This document shows positions 11,697 through 23,009 of a stretch of 64,000 nt of DNA, one piece after another (the first letter of the stretch is position 1; each line of letters begins with the position of its first letter). The notes beneath the pieces were generated by a model. It had not been told where the DNA came from. It saw only the letters and a list, made by a program, of their open reading frames with translations, and ran no database searches. Position numbers and translations under genes: made by a program. Source of the stretch: Conchocele bisecta (Eukaryota; Mollusca; Bivalvia; Lucinida; Thyasiridae); the NCBI GenBank assembly GCA_029237695.1, contig CM055272.1:11892042-11956041 (forward strand), in the 5' to 3' direction.

Positions 11697-12935
11697 ATAC
11701 TGGAGTCAGGTTGTCTGTGCGTCTGTCACTAAACTTGATTTCAGAGATATATGTTTAAGCTTCTATTTCGTTCATCGAAAATTCTTACTATTCACGCATG
11801 CATCTAACTGCTGCTGATCCCAAGGTCAAGGTCACATTCTTAGTCTCTTTACAAAACTTAACATCAGAGAAATATGTTATAACTTCAATTTCCTTCATCG
11901 AAAATTCTTAATATTTTCATGCATGCATTCCTCTAAGGACTGCTCCAATGATCCTTGTATACCGCCCGGTGACCAATCCAGAGCCCAGAGTCAAGATCAC
12001 AAACCCACAGACTTGGACAATGTTTGACATGTTTAGGGTTACCTGGGTCCACGTGGGGGATATTACGTAAGCCTCGCTTACTGACAAATCTAGTTTGATC
12101 ACCTCTTGTATATATATGTCCTAAGAGTGCTCATGTGCCTGAATTACAGTGGAATCACCCTGGGAAGTCCCCCGGGTTTAGAGAAGATCCACTGTATGTA
12201 TGATAAGCCCTTGTCGGGGGGGGGGGGGGTGTTAAACTGGAGTCGGGTTGTCTGTCTGTGCGTCCGTCCGTCCGTCCGTCCGTCCGTCCGGGCACACATT
12301 AGGGTACTTATGGGGTAGGGGGCGTGGCCTAAGACAATAGAAGACAATGGAACTTATTCCGTACCCCGTAAGCCTATTGTGTCTTACGGGGTATTTCCTT
12401 TGATCTTTTATATAGCAAGTACCCCCTAAGGTCCGAAATGTAAGTTCGTCCGTCCGTCCGTCCGTCACAAACTTAACATCAGAGATATATGTTCGTAACT
12501 TTTATTTCCTTCATCAAAAATTCTTAATATTTCATGCATGCATTCCTCTAAGGCTCTACTATCATACTGTGACAAATCCACAACCGTCTAACCCCTGCTG
12601 ATCCCAAGGTCAAGATCACATACTTTGTCTACTTACAAAACTTAACATCTGAGAAATATGTTATAACTTCTATTTCCTTTGTCAGAAATTCTTAATATGT
12701 CACGCATGTATTCCTCTAAGGGTCTACTATCATGCTGTGACAAATCCATGACCGTCCAACACCCGCTGATCCCAGGTTCAAGGTCACATACTTGGTGCAT
12801 TCGAAACCTTAACACTCGGGTAAATCATATCAAATCTGTGACCACTACCTTTCATATGTCAGGCCCACAGAATCTACATATTTAGGGGCACCTAGGGGTA
12901 TTCCGTAAGCCTTGCTTTGTGACAAATCTAGTTTG
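11697..12935. repeat. Mixed array: CTTTACAAAACTTA units and a GTCC-flanked palindrome
   Basis: 11697-12100 and 12450-12935 repeat the 4800-5640 family, ending in GTAAGCCTCGCTTAC-type hairpins and CTAGTT. Between them, 12288-12440 is a palindromic module flanked by (GTCC)n. The same module occurs inverted near 54180-54355. Confidence 0.65.
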
Positions 12936-13580
12936 ATTTGTAGCTATGCTGTGGTACAAATGTCATAAGGTCCCTTTTGGCAGCAGGGTCACCATAAGTA
13001 TGTATTATGATCTGACAAAACGACACTGTTATGCTGTTGCCTGTGTAGCCATCTGTACATGTAGTCACATCTGCACAGTCGGAGCAGAATCTTCACTGGT
13101 CACTGTACTCGTTTAACAAACCATTGTTTGAGGGAACATGTTGATTATCAAGTCGTTATGCTGGCTGATCAGGGAATAGTTGTGTTGGCCATGATGTTTA
13201 GCACATTGTCAGTAAGTTATTGACCTGTACTATTGACCTAATGCTCTCCGTGTGAAATGAATACATAAATGTACATGGGCAGCCATCATATAGGTGTATG
13301 TATATTTAATGACCAGGGAATGGATGATTTTATGATTGATTCCTTCATCAGTACATGAATGGCTATCGGGTTGAGTATAATTCCTGATACCATAGTCATG
13401 CATACTTACAGCAATGTAGCATAGGCAATCCTGAATGAAAAATCTGTGTGTTGGCATTTCATTTGTTTTGTGTTTCAAAATCTTGTCAGAAATGCAACAT
13501 GAACAAGTCTGTACTACTTTCAATGCAAATATCATTATCCTTGGTCGTGCCAATGATAGTTTTTCCCATGAAACTGAAAC
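12936..13580. other. Unassigned, apparently unique sequence
   Basis: No repeat seen elsewhere in the window and no convincing exon. A 140-codon minus-strand frame at 13230-13652 has no recognised motif and runs into a repeat. Confidence 0.35.
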
Positions 13581-14010
13581 TGAGGTCTTGTCTCGTATTA
13601 TGTATTCACCGTGTACTGGCGGGCGTCTGGCGGGCGGGCACAGCTTGTCCACGCAATAACTAGAGTTCTACTTGATGTATCGTAACCAAATTCAGTATAC
13701 CTGTTTATCACGGCAAGACGAAGAATCCGATTCCTTTTCAAAAAATTTGCATGACTTATCTCCCCTTGGCAGCCATTTTTAATTTTCGCACTCTGTATCC
13801 TTGTTCACGCAATAACTCGAGTCTACTTGACGGATTGCAACCATACACTATTCATTTTCAAAAAATTTGGATGACATATCTCCCCTTGGTGGCCATTTTT
13901 GTCACGCCTGTAATCACAGCTTCTTCCGTCGTCTGCGTCGTCGTCGTCCAAAATGTCAAAAAGTTTGTACAAGCTTCATCATCATGTATTAAAGGTACAT
14001 GCCCACTCAT
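13580..14010. repeat. TACGCCCGTT-family element fragments
   Basis: Units contain CGTATTATGTATTCACC, GGCGGGCGGGC, CGTAACCAAATTCAGTATAC and CACGGCAAGACGAAGAA, also found at 14738, 26640 and 36600. Confidence 0.55.
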
Positions 14011-14012
14011 TA

Positions 14013-14726
14013 GGCACAAAATGTTCTTTATAGGAATTAAATAAGTGTATAATTGTGTCACTGTTCCACAAGTTCTAAAAATTACCAGTGCCCGCTACAC
14101 AGATATAATCATTTAGTATTAATGCATGTACATGTATATATTTTACTGATAGTGACACGCGGTGGTATCCGGCTATTTTCATATTATGCAAATGAGGCAT
14201 GATATTTTTTTCATCATTTTATACTTCTTAAATACGTCACCTGAAAAAATAATATTTTCGACAGATAATAAAGTATGATCATTGGACATCAAAAAATAAA
14301 TACGGAGAATAAATAGTAATGTTCGTTAACATTTTAAGGAAACACGGTTATTGCCCCTGATAGCAGTATGTAAATTTACGTCTGATATAAAATTAGGGGA
14401 TAACCATACTTTGTTTTAAACCGGGATTTACGCCTATTTCAGGTGATTACTCATCTGCAATACAGTTTATTATGTATCCATTCGAGCATTTCAGTAAAGT
14501 TTTCGGTATTTTGCCTTGTAAAACGGAGATTTTATATCATTATGCTGTGATTTTTCATATTTTATAGGCTGTAATTCCAATAGACCAATCAGATGCGTGC
14601 TTTCTATTTTCGGTGCATTAGAATGTATAATAATGCCAATCAATACATGGGGTAATGGCGAATGAATGTTTGTTTTGCCAGAAAATGTCTCAGATGATGT
14701 CTCTGATATAAAGAACATTTTGTGCC
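14013..14726. mobile_element. MITE with perfect terminal repeats and TA target site
   Basis: Ends are GGCACAAAATGTTCTTTATA and its exact reverse complement, each flanked by TA. Length 714 bp, AT-rich, no transposase. This fits a Tc1/mariner-type nonautonomous element. Confidence 0.7.
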
Positions 14727-15028
14727 TACTTTTTATACGCCCGTTTGAAAAAACGGGACGTATTATGTATTCATCTTGTACGGGTGGGTGGCGGGCGGGC
14801 TGGTGGCCCAAGCCGAAGAAGCCTATTGATTTTCCGATGACTTATCTCCCCTTTGCAGCCATTTTTATTTTTCGCACTCTGTATCCTTATCCACGCAATA
14901 ACTCAAGTTCTACTTCACCGCTCGTAACCAAATTCAGTATACATGTTTATCACGGCAAGACGAAGAAGCCTAGTGATTTTGAAATGATTTCCGATGACTA
15001 ATTTCCGATGACTAATTTCCGATACTTA

Positions 15029-15240
15029 TTGTCCACCCGTCTACTTATTGTCCATCCGTCCGGGCTAACATTGGGGGTTTAGGGGCTAGGGGGAGGAGCC
15101 TAAGACAATAGAATACAATAGAATACGATAGATTTATTCCGTTAACCCCTAAACCTATTGTAGTTTAGGAGCTATTCCTTTGATCTTTTAAAGAACAAAT
15201 AGCCCATAAACCCAAAATGTTAGTACGTCCGTCCATCACC
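15029..15240. repeat. GTCC-flanked palindromic module B
   Basis: Starts GGGCTAACATTGGGGGTTTA, contains CCTTTGATCTTTTAAAGAAC and ends near AACCCAAAATGT, between CCGTCC runs. The same module is at about 54516-54665. Confidence 0.6.
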
Positions 15241-16092
15241 AACCTTGTATGTCGTAACACTTTTACACCATACTAGCTACGGACCTGAAACTTGGTATGT
15301 AGCTTCCTTATGATGAGTAGAAGTTTATTATTAGCCGATCTATCACGGATGGGGCACATTAGGCCAATCTGGGCATGTGCCTGAATACGCAGGAGCTTGC
15401 GTCTATTTTTAGATGACACTGTAACCGCTAGATATATATAGCCCTGGTAGCTCCGCCCACTCGCGCGCTGCCACAGAATTCGGACAAACACACAGTGACT
15501 ACAACTTTGTGTATTGCGGAGTGTAATTTGTAGATAAATAGAGCATAAAGTACAGGTGTTACGCTGGAATATTTCGCAACATAATGGTGACAACAAAACA
15601 TTGCTGCTATGGCATTGCTGCTATTGGATGGATTTGGGAACGGGTTTTCCAAAACCTGCACAAAATCGAGAATAAAAATGTCAACGCTGGGTACAGAACT
15701 GTGGTCGAAAATAGTTTACCATTGACAATGTTACCAGAGACACCTACATATGTTCGATGCACTTTACCCTGATTTGATCGGCTAATAACATCATGCTCTG
15801 CATGACTTTTCATTTTGATTTTTGAGCGACCCGGGGTCATGGATTATCTCCCCCTTTTCGACTTAGAATTTGGCAATTTTGCCTTGTGACTTGTAAAACT
15901 TTTAAACCGTAAAACTGAAACTTGGCATTTAGCTTGCTTTTATAATGAGTAGATTGCTCAAAGTTTATTTCGATTTTGATTCAACTCTTAAAACTGTTAA
16001 ACCCTAAGTAATAGCTACACACCTGAAACTTGGTATATAGCTTCCTTATTCCTTATGACCCACCCCCCGGTCATGTATTATCTCCCCCTTTT
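15241..16092. repeat. CTAGCTACGGACCTGAAACTTGG array with inserted element
   Basis: Array units (CCTTATGATGAGTAGA, GGTCATGGATTATCTCCCCC) recur at 52600-52760 and 53380-53720. Within them 15331-15785 has inverted ends TTAGCCGATC and looks like a 455-bp MITE. Confidence 0.5.
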
Positions 16093-16136
16093 TAGCTCAC
16101 CTGAGCGATAGCTCATGTGAGCTATTGTTACCGCAA

Positions 16137-16636
16137 NNNNNNNNNNNNNNNNNNNNNNNNNNNNNNNNNNNNNNNNNNNNNNNNNNNNNNNNNNNNNNNN
16201 NNNNNNNNNNNNNNNNNNNNNNNNNNNNNNNNNNNNNNNNNNNNNNNNNNNNNNNNNNNNNNNNNNNNNNNNNNNNNNNNNNNNNNNNNNNNNNNNNNNN
16301 NNNNNNNNNNNNNNNNNNNNNNNNNNNNNNNNNNNNNNNNNNNNNNNNNNNNNNNNNNNNNNNNNNNNNNNNNNNNNNNNNNNNNNNNNNNNNNNNNNNN
16401 NNNNNNNNNNNNNNNNNNNNNNNNNNNNNNNNNNNNNNNNNNNNNNNNNNNNNNNNNNNNNNNNNNNNNNNNNNNNNNNNNNNNNNNNNNNNNNNNNNNN
16501 NNNNNNNNNNNNNNNNNNNNNNNNNNNNNNNNNNNNNNNNNNNNNNNNNNNNNNNNNNNNNNNNNNNNNNNNNNNNNNNNNNNNNNNNNNNNNNNNNNNN
16601 NNNNNNNNNNNNNNNNNNNNNNNNNNNNNNNNNNNN
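16137..16636. other. Assembly gap, 500 N
   Basis: Exactly 500 N, starting 44 nt into a second AGCTCACCTGAGC element. Upstream exons of the host gene may be hidden here. Confidence 0.98.
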
Positions 16637-17239
16637 GCTGGATAGTACTGCTTCAAATTTGTACCAATTTTGCTCAGTTGATCCAGCATGTTTTTCGCCA
16701 TGCTTGTTTACACTACCAGATGCGCAGAATTGTCCGAAAAATAAAATGATGTTGCAAACACACAGAGGTGACGTATCCATCGCACAATTTTCGTCATTTA
16801 CTGATGGCAGAACGTTATGACATTTTACCTGCACAGACTTCTTTCAACTTGAATGTTCAGGGAATTTGGACTGAATACATGGTGATGACATTTATATTTG
16901 TTTGGAAAGCCTTTGGTGCGCAGGATTGTACCTATCACTACCATTAACTCACCCATTATCATTTGTAAAACTGGTTCAGCGCTGTTAATTATAATAAGTG
17001 AATATTTATATGGTAGTGGTTGAAGCGTATCCATGACTACAGTTTACTGGAGGTCAATCACATTCATGCTTACAATGCTGTATTTGGGCAACCGGATTAG
17101 ACAAACGACTACAACAACGGCAACTATTGACGTTGCTGATCATCTCACATTGGAAGCTTATCATTTTGCTAATGGCTGCTTAACAATAGTATGCTGAACT
17201 AAATTTTGCTGTTTCTTATTTATGTTCCATTTTTCTCAC
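16637..17239. other. Unassigned sequence before exon 1
   Basis: No exon compatible in phase with exon 1 and no recognised repeat. Confidence 0.35.
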
Positions 17240-17367
17240 CAAATACATTGTCGGGTAGCATTTTCAAATCATTTCCAAAGTGCTGTCAAAACAGGTTTTT
17301 ATTGAGTAAGAAGACAAAATATAAACCTACAGCAGACGGGTTATGTTTCCCGCATTCTAAGGGTTAA
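17240..17367. repeat. P1 MITE fragment
   Basis: Contains CCAAAGTGCTGTCAAA, ACAGCAGACG and the terminal CTAAGGGTTAA; the left half is degraded. Confidence 0.5.
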
Positions 17368-17841
17368 TTGAAAGGCAAACAGTGTAGTTCTAGATCAGAT
17401 TGTGCAGATACACATCCTGATCTTGGCTACGCCGGTTAATTGCCAACTTTGTACGGTCCATTTTCACTGCCGACAAACCGGTTGAATTGTCCTGTGTTTT
17501 CCCCATGAGAGATAATTCTAATGTAATAATTCTAAACATCCTACTTTGAGAAATAAGATAATTTTAAAGGAACTATTTGCTTCATTGCAATGCTTAACAC
17601 TTTCAACACTAGAGACCTCTTTCCTAATATTTGCAAATAGTGTAGATCATGATGAGCCGGCTCCTAACGAGCATCGGAACAAGATCTGCACCATTTGTGG
17701 ATATTTTTCAATAGTCCATGTCAATAGCGAAATAGTCCATGTACTTGGGGGAAAAAAGGTAATTGTTTATATTCAAGTCTGCTTTTGAAAGAAAACGTTT
17801 TCTGTATTGCTATGCACATGTACTCGATTGTTTATATTCAG

Positions 17842-18028
17842 CTGCAATACAACTGGATGAATGTGAGAGATCTGTGATCGAGCATATATCGGACGAATTT
17901 GAGAGTGTCCTGCAGCCAATAGTGACACTACAATGGATTGCGTCAACCATAAACTTGAACGAGGCTTGTACCGTATCCCTGTTCCCCGCTGATCAGTGCA
18001 CAGAACCGTCCCAGCTGCTGAAATGCAG
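17842..18028 (+). CDS. Exon 1 (module 1, a-type) of Cys-rich repeat gene
   Basis: Acceptor TTTATATTCAG precedes the exon and donor TGCAG|GTATTT ends it. It enters in phase 1 and leaves in phase 2 (AG of an Arg or Ser codon). At 187 nt it is the longest a-type exon. Four Cys are visible, in the contexts LDEC, EAC, DQC and LLKC. The peptide is rich in Glu, Leu and Ile before the second Cys and looks helical. Nothing upstream in phase could be joined with confidence, so earlier exons may lie in the 500-N gap or outside the window. Confidence 0.72.
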
Positions 18029-18090
18029 GTATTTGTCTACCATTGTCGGAATCCAGTGAAATGTGTTGCAGTTTGATCATGGTTCAAATA

Positions 18091-18321
18091 TATGGCTGTG
18101 ACTGGAGAAATGGGAGATATGACCAGTGTAGCTTGTATTAAAAATATCAAACTCCAGTAGCCTGATAGCGATCTGTATTGCTTGCTACATGTGTGTCTGG
18201 TATTGCATTGATGGAATGGCAAACAGTGTGTATCCTGATCAGACCGTGCGGATGTACGGGCTGATCTGGATCTACACTGGTCGCAAATCCCATAAGCCCA
18301 TTTTCTCCAGTCACAGCCACA
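18091..18321. mobile_element. Palindromic MITE family P2, copy 1
   Basis: Starts GGCTGTGACTGGAGAAATGG and ends CCATTTTCTCCAGTCACAGC, so the termini are inverted. The interior holds CAAACAGTGTGTATCCTGATC and GATCTGGATCTACACTGGTC. It starts 63 nt after the exon 1 donor. Confidence 0.72.
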
Positions 18322-18684
18322 AATGAGGAGATGATCCATAAATGTCTGTGTGTTGGTTATCGATCATACAGGCGGACAAACATGGCTGGACCCTCAACAC
18401 ATCCTTGTGTCCATACTTGCCCCCACTTGCAGAGTATAAACTACAGAAACGTAACTTGGAACTGTGTCAAAGATGTGATAATTCACGGCTAAATATGTCT
18501 GACTGAATGGTGAACAATGGAGACCCTGATTCGACTGTGGATTCGTAGGCTTGTCTGGGTCTACATTGGTCACACTTGCTAGCCACTCACAGTTATAGCC
18601 GTTGTTCATCATGCTTCCTCCTGGAATATTGTAATGTTGAATCCATCGTTGCCGTGATTCAAACTTAACGCTGAATCAGACAGA

Positions 18685-18833
18685 CGGATTGTGACCTAAA
18701 GGTTAGGACACTGGACTTCAATGCCAGAGGCTGCAAGTTAAATCCCAGCCCTAGGCATGAAAATTACTTCCATAGTCCCTACATGACATCTGTTGCTGGG
18801 ACGTAAAACCCGTTCACATTCATTTTTTTTCAA
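18685..18833 (+). repeat. tRNA-derived SINE with Meta-SINE-like tail
   Basis: TGACCTAAAGGTTAGGACAC resembles an A-box arm and GCTGCAAGTTAAATCCC a B box. Downstream CTGTTGCTGGGACGTAAAAC resembles the conserved core of metazoan Meta-SINEs. Confidence 0.6.
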
Positions 18834-19308
18834 CGGTGAATCCATCGTTACCAGCAGTCGACCCAGGGGTACAGAAATCTGATGTGGCAAGGACACTCGG
18901 CACAAGATTAAGATATTGCAATTGTTGTGCAGAAAGTATTTTCTAATTCCAGTACAAGACATATAACCATGCTGTCAAGCAGACATAATGCATCATGCAA
19001 TCAATGTATCAGGTATTGAGCATTATATTGGCCGAATGCATACGACTGACAAAATAATGTCGTATCAAGCATATACCAGATATGAATGTCCGGGTTACAG
19101 GAAATTCGAAACTTACGTTTCATTGGACGTCACATTATGTTACTCAATGACATCATTGTAATTATGACGCAACATGAACAATTCTGTGATCAGGCTCGGA
19201 ATTGGTAGGAATTGCTTGGCGAACCTCGGAATTCCTAATCATTTTCTAGCCTTGCCTGATAAACTTGATATCAACAGACACTAACTTCATCTTCTCATAT
19301 ATTTCCAG

Positions 19309-19478
19309 TGTTTATGACCACGCGTTGAGTAACTTGATGATGAAGTTGGGCTACCCAACAAATTGTACAACTGAGGACCTGTCGGCTGGTCTATTGACCT
19401 CGTACAGGATTTTCAACCTCGTCTTCACGCCCCCAGAAGTCACTGTGCACCAGGAGATAGACTATGGGGTCTGCAACG
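19309..19478 (+). CDS. Exon 2 (module 1, b-type)
   Basis: Acceptor ATATTTCCAG, donor AACG|GTGAGG. Enters in phase 2 (AG|T gives Ser) and leaves in phase 1. The peptide begins VYDHALSNLMMKLG and has the sequon NCT at the central Cys. It ends VCN plus a split codon, matching the terminal Cys of other b exons. The first b-type Cys (as in VDC of exons 8, 10 and 12) is Ser here, so this module may lack one disulfide. Confidence 0.78.
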
Positions 19479-19941
19479 GTGAGGCATTACTTGCACCATT
19501 ACATGCTGAGGCTACACAATTGTTTGCACACAAAATAAATTAATGCTCTTAATTTAACTCACAAGTACATGTTGTTACCACTGATTTGCATGCCTTAACC
19601 CTTTCATCACTAGAGACCTCTTCCCATTTTCTTACCATTTCTGAGCCGAGCCCGACAATGTTGATATCAAACATCACTAACCTGGTATTACAGTTATCAG
19701 GCAAAAGGAAATTTGCAAGTGTAACTTTCATTTGTTTAAAGAAATGTGGAATTGTTTATTGAAAACCTTGGTCACAGAAATGTAATTCCCCACTGCAATG
19801 TATTTGGATGGTTCTACCTCATACATGAGCTTGTATCTATAATGCTATGGAGTCTATTTGGTCGATTTGTAAACAGTTACTTGATAGTTATTGGATTCTA
19901 TAGAAACACGCTGCAAATTCTACAAATTGTGATGATTTCAG

Positions 19942-20074
19942 CTGGGATTTCTACACGAGTGCCGACGGCCAGCACATGTCCCGACCAGGAAACCGTGGTG
20001 AATGTTATCCTGACCACCTGTGCCGGCCATCTGTCTGTTATGTCAGACATGTTCGCGGGATACCATATCTGCAG
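19942..20074 (+). CDS. Exon 3 (module 2, a-type)
   Basis: Acceptor GATGATTTCAG, donor ATCTGCAG|GTAATA. Phase 1 in, phase 2 out. Three Cys in the a-type order: STCPDQE, LTTCAGH and HIC at the exon end. The donor is also the first unit of the 47-bp intronic array that follows immediately. Confidence 0.8.
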
Positions 20075-20765
20075 GTAATACACCTTCTACTGTGCCTAAT
20101 CCCATCCCACCCACTCCCAGGCAATACACCTTTCACATATTGTCTAATCCCACCACACCAACCCCAGGTAATACACCTGCCAAATGGTGTTTAATCCACC
20201 CACACCAACCCCATGTAATACACCAGCTACATGGTGTCTAATCCCACCGTGTCCACCCCAGGTAATACACTGTCATATAGGATTCTAATCCAATCACACC
20301 AAGCCCAGGTAATATACTTGCTACATGGTATCTAATTCCACCCCACCAACCCCAGGTAATGCACCTGTTATAGTGTCTAATACCATCACACCAGTCCCAG
20401 GTAATACACTTGTCACATGGTGTCTAATTCCACCCCACCAACCCCAGGTAATGCACCTGTCATATAGTGTCTAATACCATCACACCAATCCCAGGTAATA
20501 CACTTGTCACATGGTATCTAATTCCACCCCACCAACCCCAGGCAATACACCTGTTACCTGGTGTCTAATTCCACCCCAACAACCCCAGGTAATACACCTG
20601 CTACATGATGTCTTATCCCACCCCTAACCAGATAATATAACTGTTATTGACTGTCTAATGCCGACCAACCCAATACACCTGTTACGGGTGTCTAATCCTA
20701 CTGCACCCACCCTCAGGTAATAAACATGCTGTACAGTGTGTAATCCCATCCTGCCCACACCTACT
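20075..20765 (+). repeat. 47-bp minisatellite starting at the exon 3 donor
   Basis: About 14-15 units beginning (CCCCAG)GTAATACACCTG and ending CCACACCAACCCCA; spacing of 46-47 bp measured at 20075, 20121, 20168, 20215 and 20262. The first unit is the authentic 5' splice site of exon 3. Confidence 0.85.
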
Positions 20766-20779
20766 ATAGGGTGTATATT

Positions 20780-20955
20780 GCCACTCCACACAGTCTGATC
20801 AGGATCTGCACTGTTTGCCACTCCATCAATGAAACACTTGTCATGCTTCTAACAACTAGATGGATCGTTATCAGGCTTCAGGAGTGTGCTATTTGATCAG
20901 GAGCTACACTGGTCACAAGACCCATAAGTCCCAGTTATCCAGTCATTGCCACATG
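20780..20955. mobile_element. P2 MITE, partial, abutting exon 4
   Basis: Contains CAGTCTGATCAGGATCTGCA, CTACACTGGTCACAAGACCC and a terminal CCAGTCATTGCCACAT. It ends about 13 nt before exon 4. Confidence 0.65.
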
Positions 20956-20967
20956 TGTTGGTTTCAG

Positions 20968-21141
20968 GATGAAGGAGGCCTTGTACTCATGTGCCAACAG
21001 TTCTGTGGCTGCCATGTTCCCGGAAGTCGGCTACCAGACTGGGTGTAGCAATCGTTACCGACACATTCCACAGCTCACTCAACCGGTACGGAGACGCAGT
21101 GGCCAACTGGACCGGGGGCTATAACCAACAGTTTTGTGAAG
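20968..21141 (+). CDS. Exon 4 (module 2, b-type), frameshifted
   Basis: Acceptor TTGGTTTCAG, donor GTGAAG|GTATGT. It opens MKEALYSCANSSVAAMF in phase 2, with the b-type Cys pair (YSC, TGC). To leave in phase 1 and end QQFCE like the other b exons, the frame must slip by one base near 21040-21060; left unslipped, it hits TAA at 21121-21123. Downstream of the slip the frame reads DTFHSSLNRYGDAVANWTGG, with the sequon NWT. A single-base assembly error or a real lesion are both possible. No alternative donor in the first frame leaves in phase 1. Confidence 0.68.
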
Positions 21142-21950
21142 GTATGTTCCAAGCTCAGTTGGTCTGCATTCGTATAATTGACTTATTGCTAGATTCTATA
21201 ACCTGTAGTTTTGAGAAGGAAAATCATAATTATGCTGTAACTTGTCTTGGCCTTCCTGTATCGGTTATCTGAAATACTCAATAATCCCACTCCATCCCTC
21301 TGACCCACTAATCCCCACATCATGCAATTGTATATAGAAAACATGAAATATCTTATTAACCTAACATAGTACCGTACCGGTGTAACAGGAAATCTTCCCG
21401 TAAGGAAACTTCCTACCGTACCTAGGCTTAAGCTAGGAAATATTCCCCCCACCTGGAAATTCTCCCCCCCCCCATCACCACCTTCACAGACACTGTCCAC
21501 AAAACCTTTAATGTATTTTCATATACATTGTTGATATTGTGCTCAGGAGCATACAAAATGCACATGCTAGAACCAGTCTGTTGGTAACAGAGGACGTAAT
21601 ATCCCTACATGTATACCCAACTAAAGTCATAATGTATGTCTGCTTGTGGAGAAGTATGTGAATAGGCGAGGCAGCCTTTTCTATAAAAGAGCTCTCCAAT
21701 TTAGTATAATATCTAGACATAGACAATATAGTGGTGGTGGGGCGGTAGAGATTCTATTTACTGGTATATGCAATAATTCCCCATTACCGTATCATAACTA
21801 TTAAGTATGTTGACTGGTAGAGAGTTCTCTAGGTTAAATCTCTACCATAGCTGCATATGATTGGTATAAATGTATAGCACAGGTGGTGGGGGTGGGTCTA
21901 GAAAAATAAAAACAGTATATCTGTGTAGAACAGCAAGCATGTGGCATGTA
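21142..21950. other. Start of intron 4, no recognised feature
   Basis: Unique-looking sequence with a short C-run repeat near 21440 and a degenerate approach to the array at 21950. Confidence 0.4.
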
Positions 21951-22851
21951 TTGGTGGGGGGGGGAGAATTTTCCTAGGAAATATTCCCCCCCCGCCACCA
22001 TCTACCATATGCATAGCGGATATGGACGTCTCTTTGTAGACAAGAATAGCCCACGATTGGGGGAGTATTTCTGATGAAACAAAATAATGTATGTTGGTGT
22101 AGAACAGACAGCATGTGCCTTGTATTGGTGGGGGGGGGGGGAGGTTTTCCTAGGAAATATCCCCCCCCCCTGCCATCTACCATATGCAAAGTTGATGTGA
22201 TTGTCTCTTTGTAGAGAAGAATAGCAGGTGATTGGGGGAGTATTTCAGATGAAATGTATGTTGGTGTACAACAGATAGCATTTGGCATGTATTGAGGGAA
22301 GGGGGGGGGGAGATTTTCCTAGGAAATATTCACCCCCCCCCCAACCATCTACCATATGCATAGTGGATGTGAATGTCTCTTTGTAGACAAGAATAGCCCA
22401 CGATTGGGGGAGTATTTCTGATGAAATGAAATGTATGTTGGTGTAAAACGGATAGCATTTGGCATGCATTTATGAGGGGGGGGGGGAGAGATTTTCCTAG
22501 GAAATATCCCCCGTCTACAAAGAGACATTCACATCCGCTATGCATTGCATATGGTAGATGGTTCGGGGGGGGGGGGGGGGTGGGGGGGGGGGGGGGAGGG
22601 GGGACAATCACATCAACTTTGCATATGGTAGATGGCGGGGGGTGTGGATATTTCCTAGGAAAATCACCCCCGCCCCCCTCCTTCAATACATGCCAAATGC
22701 TATCTGTTCTAACACCAACTACATTATTTCATCATGAGGGAGGGGGGTTATTCTTGTCTTCAAAGAGACATTCACATCCGCTATGCATATGGTAGATGGT
22801 TGTGGGGGGATTATTTCCTAGGAAAATCTCCCCCCCCCCCCCCCCCCCCCG

Positions 22852-22945
<94 letters not shown>

Positions 22946-22978
22946 ACCCCCCCCCACCCCCCCCCCCCCCCCCTCCCC

Positions 22979-23009
<31 letters not shown>

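Noticed and set aside
16078..16834. Frames of 200-245 codons across the N gap
   Set aside because: Almost entirely unknown bases.
17546..17788. 80-codon frame upstream of exon 1
   Set aside because: Overlaps a P2-like MITE fragment (GAGCCGGCTC, AGATCTGCACCATTTG) and has no acceptor in the required phase.
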